Assembly (NCBI GenBank): GCA_021228405.1
Contig: JAJQRF010000002.1
Span: 1 to 64,000, forward strand
Reading direction: 5' to 3'
DNA length: 64,000 nucleotides
Source: Pyrinomonadaceae bacterium
GTDB lineage: Bacteria > Acidobacteriota > Blastocatellia > Pyrinomonadales > Pyrinomonadaceae
Part shown: positions 42,215 to 50,602 of the stretch, piece after piece
Layout: each line of letters opens with the position of its first letter
Position numbering within the stretch: the stretch's first letter is position 1
The notes under the pieces: generated by a model
Database searches by the model: none
Seen by the model: the letters and a program-made list of their open reading frames with translations, nothing else
Told to the model about the DNA's origin: nothing
Program-made: the position numbers and the translations under genes

Positions 42215-42987
42215 AAGTATTCGGCGACGCTTTCAATATCGGCGCGGCTCGACAAATCCAACACGCCGTTTTCAGATTTGATGATTTTGAATCTTTCGTT
42301 TAAGTTTTCGACCGCAAACATCACGGCAGAAGTTAATTCATACTCGCCGCGCGGCGAAATTTCTATCCTTTCGCAAGCTTCAAAGATTTTCGGGGAAAAA
42401 ATCCACGCATTCATCGAAACGAACGAGTCTTCCGCGACCGTTCCGGGTTTTTCAATGATTTTCGTCAAATGTTTGCTTTCATCAAACTCTAAAACTGCAA
42501 ACTTTTCGATTTTTTCGGACGGGATATTGCTTTTTTCGATCAAACCTTTGCGGGCAAAACCGATCAATCCCGCTTCATTTAATTCGTTCAATTTTTTCAA
42601 ATCGCCGACAGGATATAAATTGTCCGAGTTGACGACCAGGAAAAGATCATCCTTTGCAAAATCCTTCGCGGCGAGAACCGCGTCAGCCGTTCCGAGCGGT
42701 TTTTCCTGCATTGCGAATGAAATGTCGAAGGGCTTTGCCGCACAAAAATCTCTGATCGCCTGATGTTCCGCACCGATAACGAGGCAAAGTTGCGAAAATC
42801 CGGCGGAAATTAGGTTTTCAAAAATGAAATCGAGCAGTTTTTTTCCTTCAAAAACGGGAACGAGTGTCTTGATTCCCGCATCGGCGAAGCGTTTTTGTTC
42901 CGGATTTAGGTTTGATTCGTCCGTTTTTGCCCGCATCCGGGTTCCGAGTCCGCGTGCAAGAATGACGGCTTTTTTGATTGAATTCAT
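42190..42987 (-). CDS. Sugar nucleotidyltransferase
   Basis: The ATG at 42987 gives 265 aa; an earlier start would add seven residues. The N-terminal block AVILARGLGTRMRAKTDESN corresponds to the LAxGxGTRM nucleotide-binding motif of sugar-1-phosphate nucleotidyltransferases, with LARG in place of the usual LAAG. VVNSDNLYPVGDL has the metal-binding Asp, and EKP and the SMNAWIF region follow. It would make an NDP-sugar from a sugar-1-phosphate. The GHMP kinase directly downstream could supply that phosphate. Specific base and sugar cannot be read from the sequence. The C-terminal KLKIKS is encoded by heptamer repeats. Confidence 0.86.
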   Translation of the reverse strand: MNSIKKAVILARGLGTRMRAKTDESNLNPEQKRFADAGIKTLVPVFEGKKLLDFIFENLISAGFSQLCLVIGAEHQAIRDFCAAKPFDISFAMQEKPLGTADAVLAAKDFAKDDLFLVVNSDNLYPVGDLKKLNELNEAGLIGFARKGLIEKSNIPSEKIEKFAVLEFDESKHLTKIIEKPGTVAEDSFVSMNAWIFSPKIFEACERIEISPRGEYELTSAVMFAVENLNERFKIIKSENGVLDLSSRADIESVAEYLRKLKIKS

Positions 42988-43196
42988 AAAGCGAAAATGA
43001 TACGGCAATTTCCCGCCGTAACAAAAAGCCGCTTAAAAAATAAGGACTTTTAAGAGAAATTTCATACGGTTTCGGCTCAATCGGCTTCAATCTCAAACTA
43101 AAATATGTTACAAAGTTTAAGTTACCAAATAAATTCCCATCCTAAATTTATTAATTTATAGAAGCTATTTCTGTAAAAATAAGGATTTTAACTTTA

Positions 43197-44912
43197 ATGA
43201 AGAAGTATTTTTTTATATTTTTGAGCATTTTTGCGCTTGCCGTTTGGGGGATTTCGAGCTTTAAGACTTCGGCGCAAAACGAGATCAAACAGACAGAAGA
43301 AAATAATCTTGTTTCGCCGAATCTGGTCATCAGTCAGTTTCAACCTGCGGGCGGAACGGCAAACGACGAGTTTATCGAACTGCACAACAACGGCGCGGCG
43401 GCTGTCGATCTGAACGGCTACCGGCTGGTTTATCGTTCGGCTTCGGGAACGAACGACGTTCTTTTTATCGAATGGACGACGAGCACCATTGTTCCGGCGG
43501 GCGGTTATTATCTGATCGCTTCGACCGCGTATGACGGAACGGTCGTGCCGAATATCACTTATAATCCGACGACCTGCACCTGCTCGATGTCGGCGACAAG
43601 CGGCGGTCTGGCGATCCGCCAGGGCGCGGTAAATACGGGCTTGATTATCGATTCGGTCGGTTACGGAACGGCGACGAACATATTCGTTGAAACGGCAACG
43701 ACGACCGCGCCGGCGGCGAACGACAGCAAAGTTCGCGGTTCAAACGGATGTGCCGACACAGACAACAATGCCAACGATTTTTCAGGCTTAACGCCTTCGG
43801 CTCCGCGCAACGCAGCAAATGTGCCGAACGTTTGCAGCGGCGGCGGAACCACGCTTTTTGCTTCGCTCGCGGCAAATCCGACGACGGTCACGCCGGGCGG
43901 TTCGACGCTTTTCACGGTCACGGTGATTCCCGCGACCACACCGCCGAGCACCGGGATCACGGTGACGGGAAATCTTTCAAACATCGGCGGTTCGGCAACG
44001 CAAACCTTCTTTGATGACGGCACGAACGGCGACACGACGGCAGGCGATAATATTTTCTCTTATTCGGCAACGCTTCCCTTAACGATCGTCGGCGGCACGT
44101 ATAACATCACCGCAACCGCAACCGACGCACAGGCACGAACGGCGAACACGAACGTAAATATTAACGTTAATGCGCCGCAGGGAAACGACGATCCGCTTCT
44201 TCTCGGAAATCCTTCAAACGCGACGACGAACGTCGCTGATGAAAACAATTACCTGATGATAAAACCGCAATACACGCTTTCATACAACCGTAGTAAGGCA
44301 ACGCCGAACTGGGTGGCTTGGCGGCTCGATACAAGCTGGCTCGGAACGGCACCGCGTCAGGACGATTATCGTCCCGACCCCGATCTGCCGAGCGGTTGGT
44401 ATCGCGTAGTTGACAATGATTATTCGGGCTCGGGCTACACGCGCGGACATATGACTCCGTCGGGCGACCGCACGAACACGATTCCGAACAATTCGGCGAC
44501 GTTCCTGATGACCAATTTCGTTCCCCAGATCGCCGAAAACAATTCGGGACCGTGGGAAGAATTTGAAACGTATTGCCGCACGCTTGCCACTCAGGGAAAT
44601 GAAGTCTACATTTTCTCGGGTCCGCTCGGCAATATTGGAACCATCGCAAGCGGCAGAATCGTCGTTCCGCAATATACCTGGAAAGTCGTTCTGATTCTTC
44701 CGAACGGCAACAACGATCTATCGCGTGTAAATAAACAAACGCGCACGATCGGGCTGGTCGTTCCGAATTTTACGCCGCTCAACATCAATGCACCGTGGCG
44801 GCAATTCCGCGTCACGGTCGATGCGGTCGAAAATCTGACGGGACATAATTTCTTTACCAACGTTCCGAAAAATACGCAGGAAATTATTGAAAAACGGCGC
44901 GATACTCAATAA
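43197..44912 (+). CDS. Secreted DNA/RNA non-specific endonuclease with lamin-tail domain
   Basis: The 571-aa protein has a signal peptide (residues 1-23), then a lamin-tail (LTD) domain (about 35-175, ISQFQPAGGTANDEFIELHNN). A beta-sandwich-like domain of about 100 residues follows, then an endonuclease_NS domain (about 340-560). The catalytic block is GYTRGHMTPSGDR, corresponding to DRGH in relatives, with FLMTNFVPQIAENN giving the metal-binding Asn. LTD domains often bind surfaces or nucleic acids. It would degrade extracellular DNA and RNA. A paralogous, membrane-anchored nuclease lies at 50603. Confidence 0.9.
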   Translation: MKKYFFIFLSIFALAVWGISSFKTSAQNEIKQTEENNLVSPNLVISQFQPAGGTANDEFIELHNNGAAAVDLNGYRLVYRSASGTNDVLFIEWTTSTIVPAGGYYLIASTAYDGTVVPNITYNPTTCTCSMSATSGGLAIRQGAVNTGLIIDSVGYGTATNIFVETATTTAPAANDSKVRGSNGCADTDNNANDFSGLTPSAPRNAANVPNVCSGGGTTLFASLAANPTTVTPGGSTLFTVTVIPATTPPSTGITVTGNLSNIGGSATQTFFDDGTNGDTTAGDNIFSYSATLPLTIVGGTYNITATATDAQARTANTNVNINVNAPQGNDDPLLLGNPSNATTNVADENNYLMIKPQYTLSYNRSKATPNWVAWRLDTSWLGTAPRQDDYRPDPDLPSGWYRVVDNDYSGSGYTRGHMTPSGDRTNTIPNNSATFLMTNFVPQIAENNSGPWEEFETYCRTLATQGNEVYIFSGPLGNIGTIASGRIVVPQYTWKVVLILPNGNNDLSRVNKQTRTIGLVVPNFTPLNINAPWRQFRVTVDAVENLTGHNFFTNVPKNTQEIIEKRRDTQ

Positions 44913-44936
44913 TTTCCCTTAAAAAATAAGCGCAAC

Positions 44937-45013
44937 AGGACGCGGATTTAATGAATCAAACAGGCTGTCACGAATCGCTCGTGAAATCCGTTAAAAATTA
45001 AATCCGCGTTCCT
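44937..45013. repeat. Family B inverted repeat
   Basis: AGGACGCGGATTTA pairs with TAAATCCGCGTTCCT with one bulge. The interior CACGAATCGCTCGTG is another small hairpin. It separates two same-strand nuclease genes. Confidence 0.7.
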
Positions 45014-45024
45014 TTTTGGTTAAT

Positions 45025-46935
45025 ATGAAAAATCTTTTCTTGTTCTGTTCGTTCTTTGCCCTTGTTTTCGTAACCGACGTTTCGGCACAAAAGAATCGTC
45101 TGATCGGCGATATTCAAGGCGAAAAAGCGGTGTCACCTTATGAAAGAGAAAACGTCCGCGTTTCGGGAATCGTCACGGCGCGTTTGAAAAGCGGCTTTTT
45201 TATTCAAACGCCCGACGACAAAGCTGATAATAATCCGAATACGTCCGAGGGAATCTACGTTTACACGAGAAGCGAACCGTCCGGCGAAGCGGCGATCGGA
45301 AATCTCGTTTCCTTAACTGGCACGGTCGAAGAATTTCGTCCGAAAGCCGAGCCGAACAGCTTGCCGATCACGGAAATTTCGATGTTCAAAGGCAAGGATT
45401 TCATTACCGTCGAATCGAAGGGAAACGCTTTGCCGAAACCCGTTATTTTAACGACGCTCGATTTTCAGCCGAACAAGATCGACCAACTCGAAAAATATGA
45501 AGGAATGCGCGTCACGGTCGGCGAATTGACCGTGGTCGCGCCGACCAACGGCAGAGTAGACGAAAAAACAGGCGCAACCGAGTCTGACGGGACTTTTTAC
45601 GGTGTCGTCAAAGGAGTCGGAAGACCGTTTCGCGAGATCGGTTTCGATCTTTACGATTACGTTTTTCTGAGCGATAAGGAAAAAGACAAGATCAAAAAAG
45701 ACACGCCGAAAATGACTCTTTTCGACCATAATCCCGAACGTCTGCGCATCGAAAGCACCGCTCAACTTGGTGCACAACCAATCGATGTAACGAGTTTTGC
45801 GGAGATCAAAAATCTGACGGGCGTGGTTCATTACGGTTATCGCGCTTACTCGATTCTGGTCGATGCGGGAACAAAACCGACCATCTCGAATCTCGTCAAA
45901 GCACAGCCTTTGCCCGCACTTAATGCCCGCCAGTTTTCGATTGCCGGAATGAATCTGGAAAGATATTTCGATGAGGAAGACGACCCGAATGTCAAAGAAC
46001 CGATCATTACCGCCGAAGGTTTTGAAAAACGTCTGAAAAAAGTTTCGCTCGCGATCCGAACTTATATGCAAACGCCCGACGTGATCGGCGTGATCGAAAT
46101 GGAGAGTCTGCCGGTTTTGAAAAGACTCGCCGAGCGCATCAACAAAGATGCGGAAGCGAATGGCAAACCGAATCCGAAATATGAAGCGTATCTGGTCGAA
46201 GGAAACGATTTCGGCGGCATCGATTCAGGCTTTTTGGTCAAATCTTCGCGCATCGAGGTTTTGGAAACCAAACAATTCGGCAAAGACGAAAAATTCAAAA
46301 ATCCCGTGTCGAAAGACGACGTTTTGCTCAATGACCGACCGCCCTTCCTGCTTCGTGCGGCGATCAAAGACACGAAAACCAATCAACCGTTCGAGTTTAC
46401 AGTGATTGCCAATCACCTCAAATCATTTCGCGGCTACACGGATGAAAAGGACGCGCCTTTCGTGCAGATGAAGAAAAAACTGCAAGCCGAATTTCTCGCC
46501 AAAGCCGTTGCCGAAAGATTGAAAAACAACCCGCAGGAAAGAATCGCACTCATCGGCGATTTCAATTTTTATCAATTTAACGACGGAATTATGGACGTGA
46601 TCGGCACAATAAAAGGCACGGCAAGCGGAAAGGATGAAATAATGAATCCTTCGACCGAAGCTGTTCCGAATCTGAATCTGACGAATCTGGTCGATCTCAT
46701 CAAAGCGAGTGAAAGATATTCTTACAGCTTTGACGGAAACGCGCAGGTTCTCGATCATTTTCTGGTCAGTCCGGCATTGAAAAATCACATTAACGGCTTC
46801 GGCTATGCGCGATTAAACGCTGATTTTCCGGAAGTTTACCGTAATGACGACACACGTGTCGAACGCTTTTCCGACCACGATGCGGCAGTTGCCTATTTCA
46901 CCCTCGACGACCTCAGCTCACCGAAAGCACAGTAA
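45025..46935 (+). CDS. Secreted endonuclease/exonuclease/phosphatase (EEP) family protein
   Basis: The ATG at 45025 gives 636 aa; a TTG nine bases upstream is less likely. After a signal peptide (residues 1-20, SAQ) comes an OB-like domain (about 30-120, VSGIVTARLKSGFFIQTPD), then the EEP nuclease core from about 310. Landmarks are VIGVIEMESL with the metal-binding Glu, FTVIANHLKS, ALIGDFNFYQF and RFSDHDAAVAYF with the catalytic Asp-His pair. The layout resembles ExeM/NucH extracellular nucleases. With the NS-type nuclease next to it, it suggests scavenging of extracellular nucleic acids. Confidence 0.9.
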   Translation: MKNLFLFCSFFALVFVTDVSAQKNRLIGDIQGEKAVSPYERENVRVSGIVTARLKSGFFIQTPDDKADNNPNTSEGIYVYTRSEPSGEAAIGNLVSLTGTVEEFRPKAEPNSLPITEISMFKGKDFITVESKGNALPKPVILTTLDFQPNKIDQLEKYEGMRVTVGELTVVAPTNGRVDEKTGATESDGTFYGVVKGVGRPFREIGFDLYDYVFLSDKEKDKIKKDTPKMTLFDHNPERLRIESTAQLGAQPIDVTSFAEIKNLTGVVHYGYRAYSILVDAGTKPTISNLVKAQPLPALNARQFSIAGMNLERYFDEEDDPNVKEPIITAEGFEKRLKKVSLAIRTYMQTPDVIGVIEMESLPVLKRLAERINKDAEANGKPNPKYEAYLVEGNDFGGIDSGFLVKSSRIEVLETKQFGKDEKFKNPVSKDDVLLNDRPPFLLRAAIKDTKTNQPFEFTVIANHLKSFRGYTDEKDAPFVQMKKKLQAEFLAKAVAERLKNNPQERIALIGDFNFYQFNDGIMDVIGTIKGTASGKDEIMNPSTEAVPNLNLTNLVDLIKASERYSYSFDGNAQVLDHFLVSPALKNHINGFGYARLNADFPEVYRNDDTRVERFSDHDAAVAYFTLDDLSSPKAQ

Positions 46936-46941
46936 GAATTC

Positions 46942-47024
46942 AGCCACGAACAAATACATAAAGACACGAAAAAGATTTGAATTATACATTTCTTTTTCGT
47001 GTTCTTTCATGTCTGTTCGTGGTT
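46942..47024. repeat. Family C inverted repeat in a convergent gap
   Basis: AGCCACGAACAAATACATAA and the following GACACGAAAAAG pair with the mirrored CTTTTTCGTG... TTCGTGGTT with several mismatches. It lies between the convergent EEP nuclease and acpS genes. Confidence 0.65.
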
Positions 47025-47403
47025 AAACTTTCTCTAAAATTATCTGCGCGACGGCGTGTTCGGTCGTGTGCGAGATGGAAATGTGAATTTTGTTCGCTCC
47101 CAAATTTTCTAACAAATTCCGCGCTTCGCCTTTTACTTTCAAGGTCGGAACGCCAAGTTCGTCGTTCAGAATTTCCATATCCTGCCACGTAATTTTCCCG
47201 CGCCAGCCCGTTTTCAGAGCCTTCAAAAACGCTTCTTTCGCCGCAAAACGCGCCGCAAAGCTCTGCGCCGCCGCCGCGCCTTTGCTCAAACAATATTCGC
47301 GCTCTTTTTCCGTGTAAACGCGTTCGGAAAATCGCGGTGTTCTTTCCAGAGTTTCGCGGATGCGGTAAACTTCTACAATGTCTATGCCAATCGAAACGAT
47401 CAT
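47023..47403 (-). CDS. acpS: Holo-[acyl-carrier-protein] synthase
   Basis: The 126-aa protein has the short AcpS signatures: MIVSIGIDIVEVYRIRETL at the N-terminus (metal-binding Asp), FAARFAAKEAFLKALKTG (Glu of the WxxKEA-type helix) and ISISHTTEHAVAQIIL at the end. It transfers phosphopantetheine from CoA to acyl carrier protein and so starts fatty acid synthesis. Its first 26 bases overlap the start of the divergent pgeF gene, so each promoter must lie inside the other gene. Confidence 0.93.
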   Translation of the reverse strand: MIVSIGIDIVEVYRIRETLERTPRFSERVYTEKEREYCLSKGAAAAQSFAARFAAKEAFLKALKTGWRGKITWQDMEILNDELGVPTLKVKGEARNLLENLGANKIHISISHTTEHAVAQIILEKV

Positions 47404-48238
47404 AAATCAGCCGTCAGAAGAACAAATTTTAGCAGAAAGCGGATTTTTTTGGCGCGAAAAAGAAGGCGTAAAAGTTTTAGTTTGCCGTAAGTTGGAAGAA
47501 AACGGATTTGCCAACGGTTTTTCAACCCGGCTCGGCGGCGTTTCGCCGTTTCCAGAAAACGATCTGAACTTAGCCGGATTCGATGAAGATTCAGCCGAAA
47601 ACATCTATGAAAACCGTCGACGGTTTCTGAATGTTTTCGATGATAAATTCACGCTGACAAGCGTTTGGCAAGTTCACGGTGACGGCGTGAAAATCGTTGA
47701 AACGCAACAGGATGTCACAGAAACGGAAGAGAAATTCGACGCGCTTGTTTCGGATTTGGAAAATGTTCTGATCGGCGTAAAAACCGCCGATTGCGTTCCC
47801 GTTCTGATCGGCGACGTTCGGACAAAAGCCTTCGCCGCCGTTCACGCGGGCTGGCGCGGAACGCTTCAAACCATTGTTCTTAAAGCTCTCGAAATAATGC
47901 AGAAAAATTTCGGCAGCAACTCACAAGAGTTGATTTGCGCCATCGGTCCGGCGGCAGGTTGTAAAAATTACGAGGTCGGGCAAGACGTTATTTCAGCATT
48001 TGAGGAAAAGTTTTCCACCTGTGGAAAACTTTTTACACCGACCCGCGAAAATCACGCTTTGATCGATTTATTCACGGCAAATAAAGACCAGCTTTTAAGC
48101 GTCGGCGTTCTGGAAGAAAACATTTTCACCTCGCCTTTCTGCACGATGGAACGCACCGATTTGTTTTTTTCATACCGCAAAGAGAAAAAAATCAACGGGA
48201 AAACGGGACGTTTGATGTCCGTGATCGGAAGAAAATAA
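47378..48238 (+). CDS. pgeF: Peptidoglycan editing factor PgeF (YlmD/laccase-domain)
   Basis: The 286-aa protein has the family landmarks GFSTRLGGVSPFPENDLNLAGF, WQVHGDGVKIVE, KTADCVPVLIGD, AAVHAGWRGTLQTIV and the late FSYRKEK with SVIGRK. These include the Cys and His residues that bind metal or substrate. PgeF removes wrongly incorporated L-serine from cell-wall precursors; the family was once described as polyphenol oxidase. The ATG at 47378 (or MPIE at 47384) overlaps acpS head to head by 20-26 bases; no later in-frame start fits the family length. Confidence 0.9.
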   Translation: MSMPIETIINQPSEEQILAESGFFWREKEGVKVLVCRKLEENGFANGFSTRLGGVSPFPENDLNLAGFDEDSAENIYENRRRFLNVFDDKFTLTSVWQVHGDGVKIVETQQDVTETEEKFDALVSDLENVLIGVKTADCVPVLIGDVRTKAFAAVHAGWRGTLQTIVLKALEIMQKNFGSNSQELICAIGPAAGCKNYEVGQDVISAFEEKFSTCGKLFTPTRENHALIDLFTANKDQLLSVGVLEENIFTSPFCTMERTDLFFSYRKEKKINGKTGRLMSVIGRK

Positions 48239-48240
48239 TT

Positions 48241-48303
48241 TCAGTAGCAGAAGCAGATGGCAGAAAATAGAATTTTGCCATCTGCTTCTGCCTCTGCCGC
48301 TGA
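48241..48303. terminator. Two-way hairpin between convergent genes
   Basis: TCAGTAGCAGAAGCAGATGG and the following CA pair with TGCCATCTGCTTCTGC...GCTGA around a 12-base AT-rich loop. It fills the space between pgeF and the next minus-strand gene. Confidence 0.75.
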
Positions 48304-48307
48304 AAAT

Positions 48308-48775
48308 TTATTTCACTCTCGCCGTCAGCGTGACTTCCTTCGATTTCGGCGGGTAGCAAACCTCGTCGGTGCAAGCCTGATAACGAACCGTGGCGCGGAC
48401 TTTGATCGTGTTTCCCTTAAAATTTGCGGGAACCGTTACGGTAAAAGGAAATGAGGTGCGACCTTCATAAACGTTGATCGCGCTTTCCGAAAAGCCGAAT
48501 TTGCGGTTTTTGCCGCGCGGATAGCTGACACCGCTGACCTTTGCGCCTTCGGCGGTTAAACGAACGGTTGTCGGAATTTGATATTCGTTTCCCGGTCGGC
48601 TCGAGTTGACGTGCAAACCGCCGGGAACGGATAAAACGATCGTTCCGCGCGCGGCTTTTCCACGTGTCACCGTTCCGTTTCCGATCGAACCCGAAACGCT
48701 CTGCGCGTTTGTCTGAAACGCACCTCCTGCTAATAGCAATAGACCGATAATTGAAATAAAAATATATTTTGTCAT
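48308..48775 (-). CDS. Exported DsbD-alpha-like (thiol:disulfide interchange) domain protein
   Basis: The 155-aa protein has a signal peptide (residues 1-24, TNAQ) and a single immunoglobulin-like domain. The ending block VRYQACTDEVCYPPKSKEV matches the conserved YQxCxDxxxCYPP motif of the DsbD N-terminal domain, with C136 and C141 as the redox pair. In DsbD this domain passes electrons to periplasmic clients. Here it stands alone, without the membrane and thioredoxin parts, so it may take electrons from another membrane protein or have a different use. The fold call is firm, the role is inferred. Confidence 0.85.
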   Translation of the reverse strand: MTKYIFISIIGLLLLAGGAFQTNAQSVSGSIGNGTVTRGKAARGTIVLSVPGGLHVNSSRPGNEYQIPTTVRLTAEGAKVSGVSYPRGKNRKFGFSESAINVYEGRTSFPFTVTVPANFKGNTIKVRATVRYQACTDEVCYPPKSKEVTLTARVK

Positions 48776-48799
48776 AACTTCCCTAAATTTGAATTTTAA

Positions 48800-49306
48800 T
48801 TATTTAACTGTAAAACTTTCAGATGTTTCTGCGATTCTCTGCGTATAATCTTCTTTTGTTTCCTGCAAAGTTTTGAATTCCATCTCATAAATTTTCCCGT
48901 TTTTCGAGATAAATTTATGCTGTTTTTCCAATGAAACCTTACCTTCCGAATTTTCGGTTTTCAATAAAAAAACGCCGCCTTCATTTTTTTCCGCAACGAC
49001 TTTGTCTGCCAAACTTTTCAAATTTTTGACGATTTCCGTTAAATTAGTCGACTCATAAACACGAACTCTAATTTCCGATTGTCTGAACTTCGCAGTGTCT
49101 TCAACGCCGTAATCCTTTGAATAAGCATAAAATGCCAAACCTTCTCTGGCATCGACGGGATTTAAAAATCCTTCGGGTTTGACGAGTGAAAAGTCAGGCG
49201 CATTGAAAATTTCGCTTTCAAACGCGCTCGCCGCACTTTTTTTGATTCTGGTCGAAACGTATGCCATCAAAGCCACGATCACGACACCGACAATAAGAAT
49301 TTCCAT
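48800..49306 (-). CDS. Membrane-anchored hypothetical protein, 168 aa
   Basis: An N-terminal membrane segment (residues 2-20, EILIVGVVIVALMAYVSTR) is followed by a soluble extracytoplasmic domain of about 140 residues rich in Glu and Lys. I do not recognise a family. The DFSLVKPEGFLNPVD... LAFYAYSKDYGV pattern has no catalytic motif. It is the second gene in a minus-strand pair with the DsbD-alpha-like protein (24-base gap), so the two may share a transcript. Its end is followed by a paired repeat in front of rlmN. Confidence 0.65.
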   Translation of the reverse strand: MEILIVGVVIVALMAYVSTRIKKSAASAFESEIFNAPDFSLVKPEGFLNPVDAREGLAFYAYSKDYGVEDTAKFRQSEIRVRVYESTNLTEIVKNLKSLADKVVAEKNEGGVFLLKTENSEGKVSLEKQHKFISKNGKIYEMEFKTLQETKEDYTQRIAETSESFTVK

Positions 49307-49318
49307 ACATTTTGAAAG

Positions 49319-49411
49319 TGAAAAATTGGAAAAGTGAAGGCGTGAAAAGGTGAAAAAGTATTAATTTATAAATCCTATAAACTTCTTCACTTTTCGCTTT
49401 TCTACTTTTCA
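49319..49411. repeat. Octamer repeats forming an inverted repeat
   Basis: GTGAAAAA, TTGGAAAA, GTGAAGGC, GTGAAAAG and GTGAAAAA (49319-49358) are mirrored by CTTCTTCA, CTTTTCGC, TTTTCTAC and TTTTCACC (49381-49411). The right arm runs into the last codons of rlmN. Confidence 0.65.
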
Positions 49412-50494
49412 CCGTCCGATCTGAATTAAATTCGGCTCGGATTTTGCCGCAAGCTGTCCGCAAGCGGCGTAAATATCGCGTCCGCGCGGCGTTCGCAAGT
49501 ATGCGTCAACGCCTTTTGATTCCAAGATTTTCTTAAATCGCTCGATCTGTTCGCGGCTCGACGGACGATATTCGAGCGGTTCGGCTGAATTATGCGCGAT
49601 CAGGTTTATTTTTACGCGCGTCAAGCCGTGTTTGTTTAATAAATCAGCTAAACTTCGTGCGTGTTCGTCCGTGTCGTTCACGCCGCCGAGCAGAACATAT
49701 TCAAACGTAAATCTTTCACCCTTCCGCAACGATCTTTCAAAGTCCTTCGCCGCCGCGAAAAGTTCTTCGATATTCCAACGTTTGTTGATCGGCATCAGTT
49801 TATCGCGCAATTCGTCGTTCGGAGCGGAAAGCGAGATCGCCAGATGCGGACGTTTTTCGAGCTTGGCAAATTCGTAAATTTTCGGCACGATTCCGGCGGT
49901 CGAGATAGTGACGCGGTTCGGAACGATAAAAAGCCCGTCTTCTTCACTCATTATACTCAACGCTTTGATAAGATTTTCAAAATTCAAAAAAGGCTCACCC
50001 GCACCCATTCCGACGAGATTCGTGCCGTGCGGAGTTTCCGCGCCGATGCCGTAAACGTCATTCAAAACAATTATTATCTGTTCGACGATCTCGCCCGCCG
50101 TCAGGTTTCTCAATAATCCCAGTTTCGCCGTCAAACAAAAATCGCATTTCAAAGGGCAACCCGATTGCGACGAAAAACAGATCGTGTCGCGCGATTCGGT
50201 CGGAATAAAAACCGTTTCGACGGGAAGATTGTCGTGCGTTTTCATCAAAAAACGGCGCGTTCCGTCCACGGAAACATAACGCGATTCGACCGTTAAAGTC
50301 GAAACCTGCGCGGCTTCATTCAATTTTTCGCGCAAGTTTTTCGGCAGATCGGTCATTTCATCAAAAGACGGCAAACGGCGTTCGTGCAAGCCTTTGAAGA
50401 TTTGCTTCGCACGATATTTCGGTTCGCCGATATTTTGGACAAATTCGGCAAGCTCGTCTTTTGTAAATGCCGTGAGATGAATTTTTTCGCTCAT
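49409..50494 (-). CDS. rlmN: 23S rRNA (adenine(2503)-C2)-methyltransferase RlmN
   Basis: The 361-aa radical-SAM enzyme has the cluster motif CPLKCDFC within SQSGCPLKCDFCLTAKLG, an SAM-binding MGAGEPFLNFENL block, and the GLTRVKINLIAHN and RTPRGRDIYAACGQL endings. The C-terminal Cys of AACGQL is the methyl-accepting cysteine. RlmN methylates A2503 of 23S rRNA and A37 of some tRNAs. It is a single gene, divergent from a nuclease, and its upstream neighbour gap carries no clear signal. Confidence 0.95.
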   Translation of the reverse strand: MSEKIHLTAFTKDELAEFVQNIGEPKYRAKQIFKGLHERRLPSFDEMTDLPKNLREKLNEAAQVSTLTVESRYVSVDGTRRFLMKTHDNLPVETVFIPTESRDTICFSSQSGCPLKCDFCLTAKLGLLRNLTAGEIVEQIIIVLNDVYGIGAETPHGTNLVGMGAGEPFLNFENLIKALSIMSEEDGLFIVPNRVTISTAGIVPKIYEFAKLEKRPHLAISLSAPNDELRDKLMPINKRWNIEELFAAAKDFERSLRKGERFTFEYVLLGGVNDTDEHARSLADLLNKHGLTRVKINLIAHNSAEPLEYRPSSREQIERFKKILESKGVDAYLRTPRGRDIYAACGQLAAKSEPNLIQIGR

Positions 50495-50602
50495 TGCTTT
50501 TTTATTTTAACGTAATCTGCGCCCAAAACGCACAAATGCTTTTCCCGAAAATTGTGCTAAAATCGTGTAAAATCTTTTCTGCAAACATTTCCGTGATTTC
50601 TT

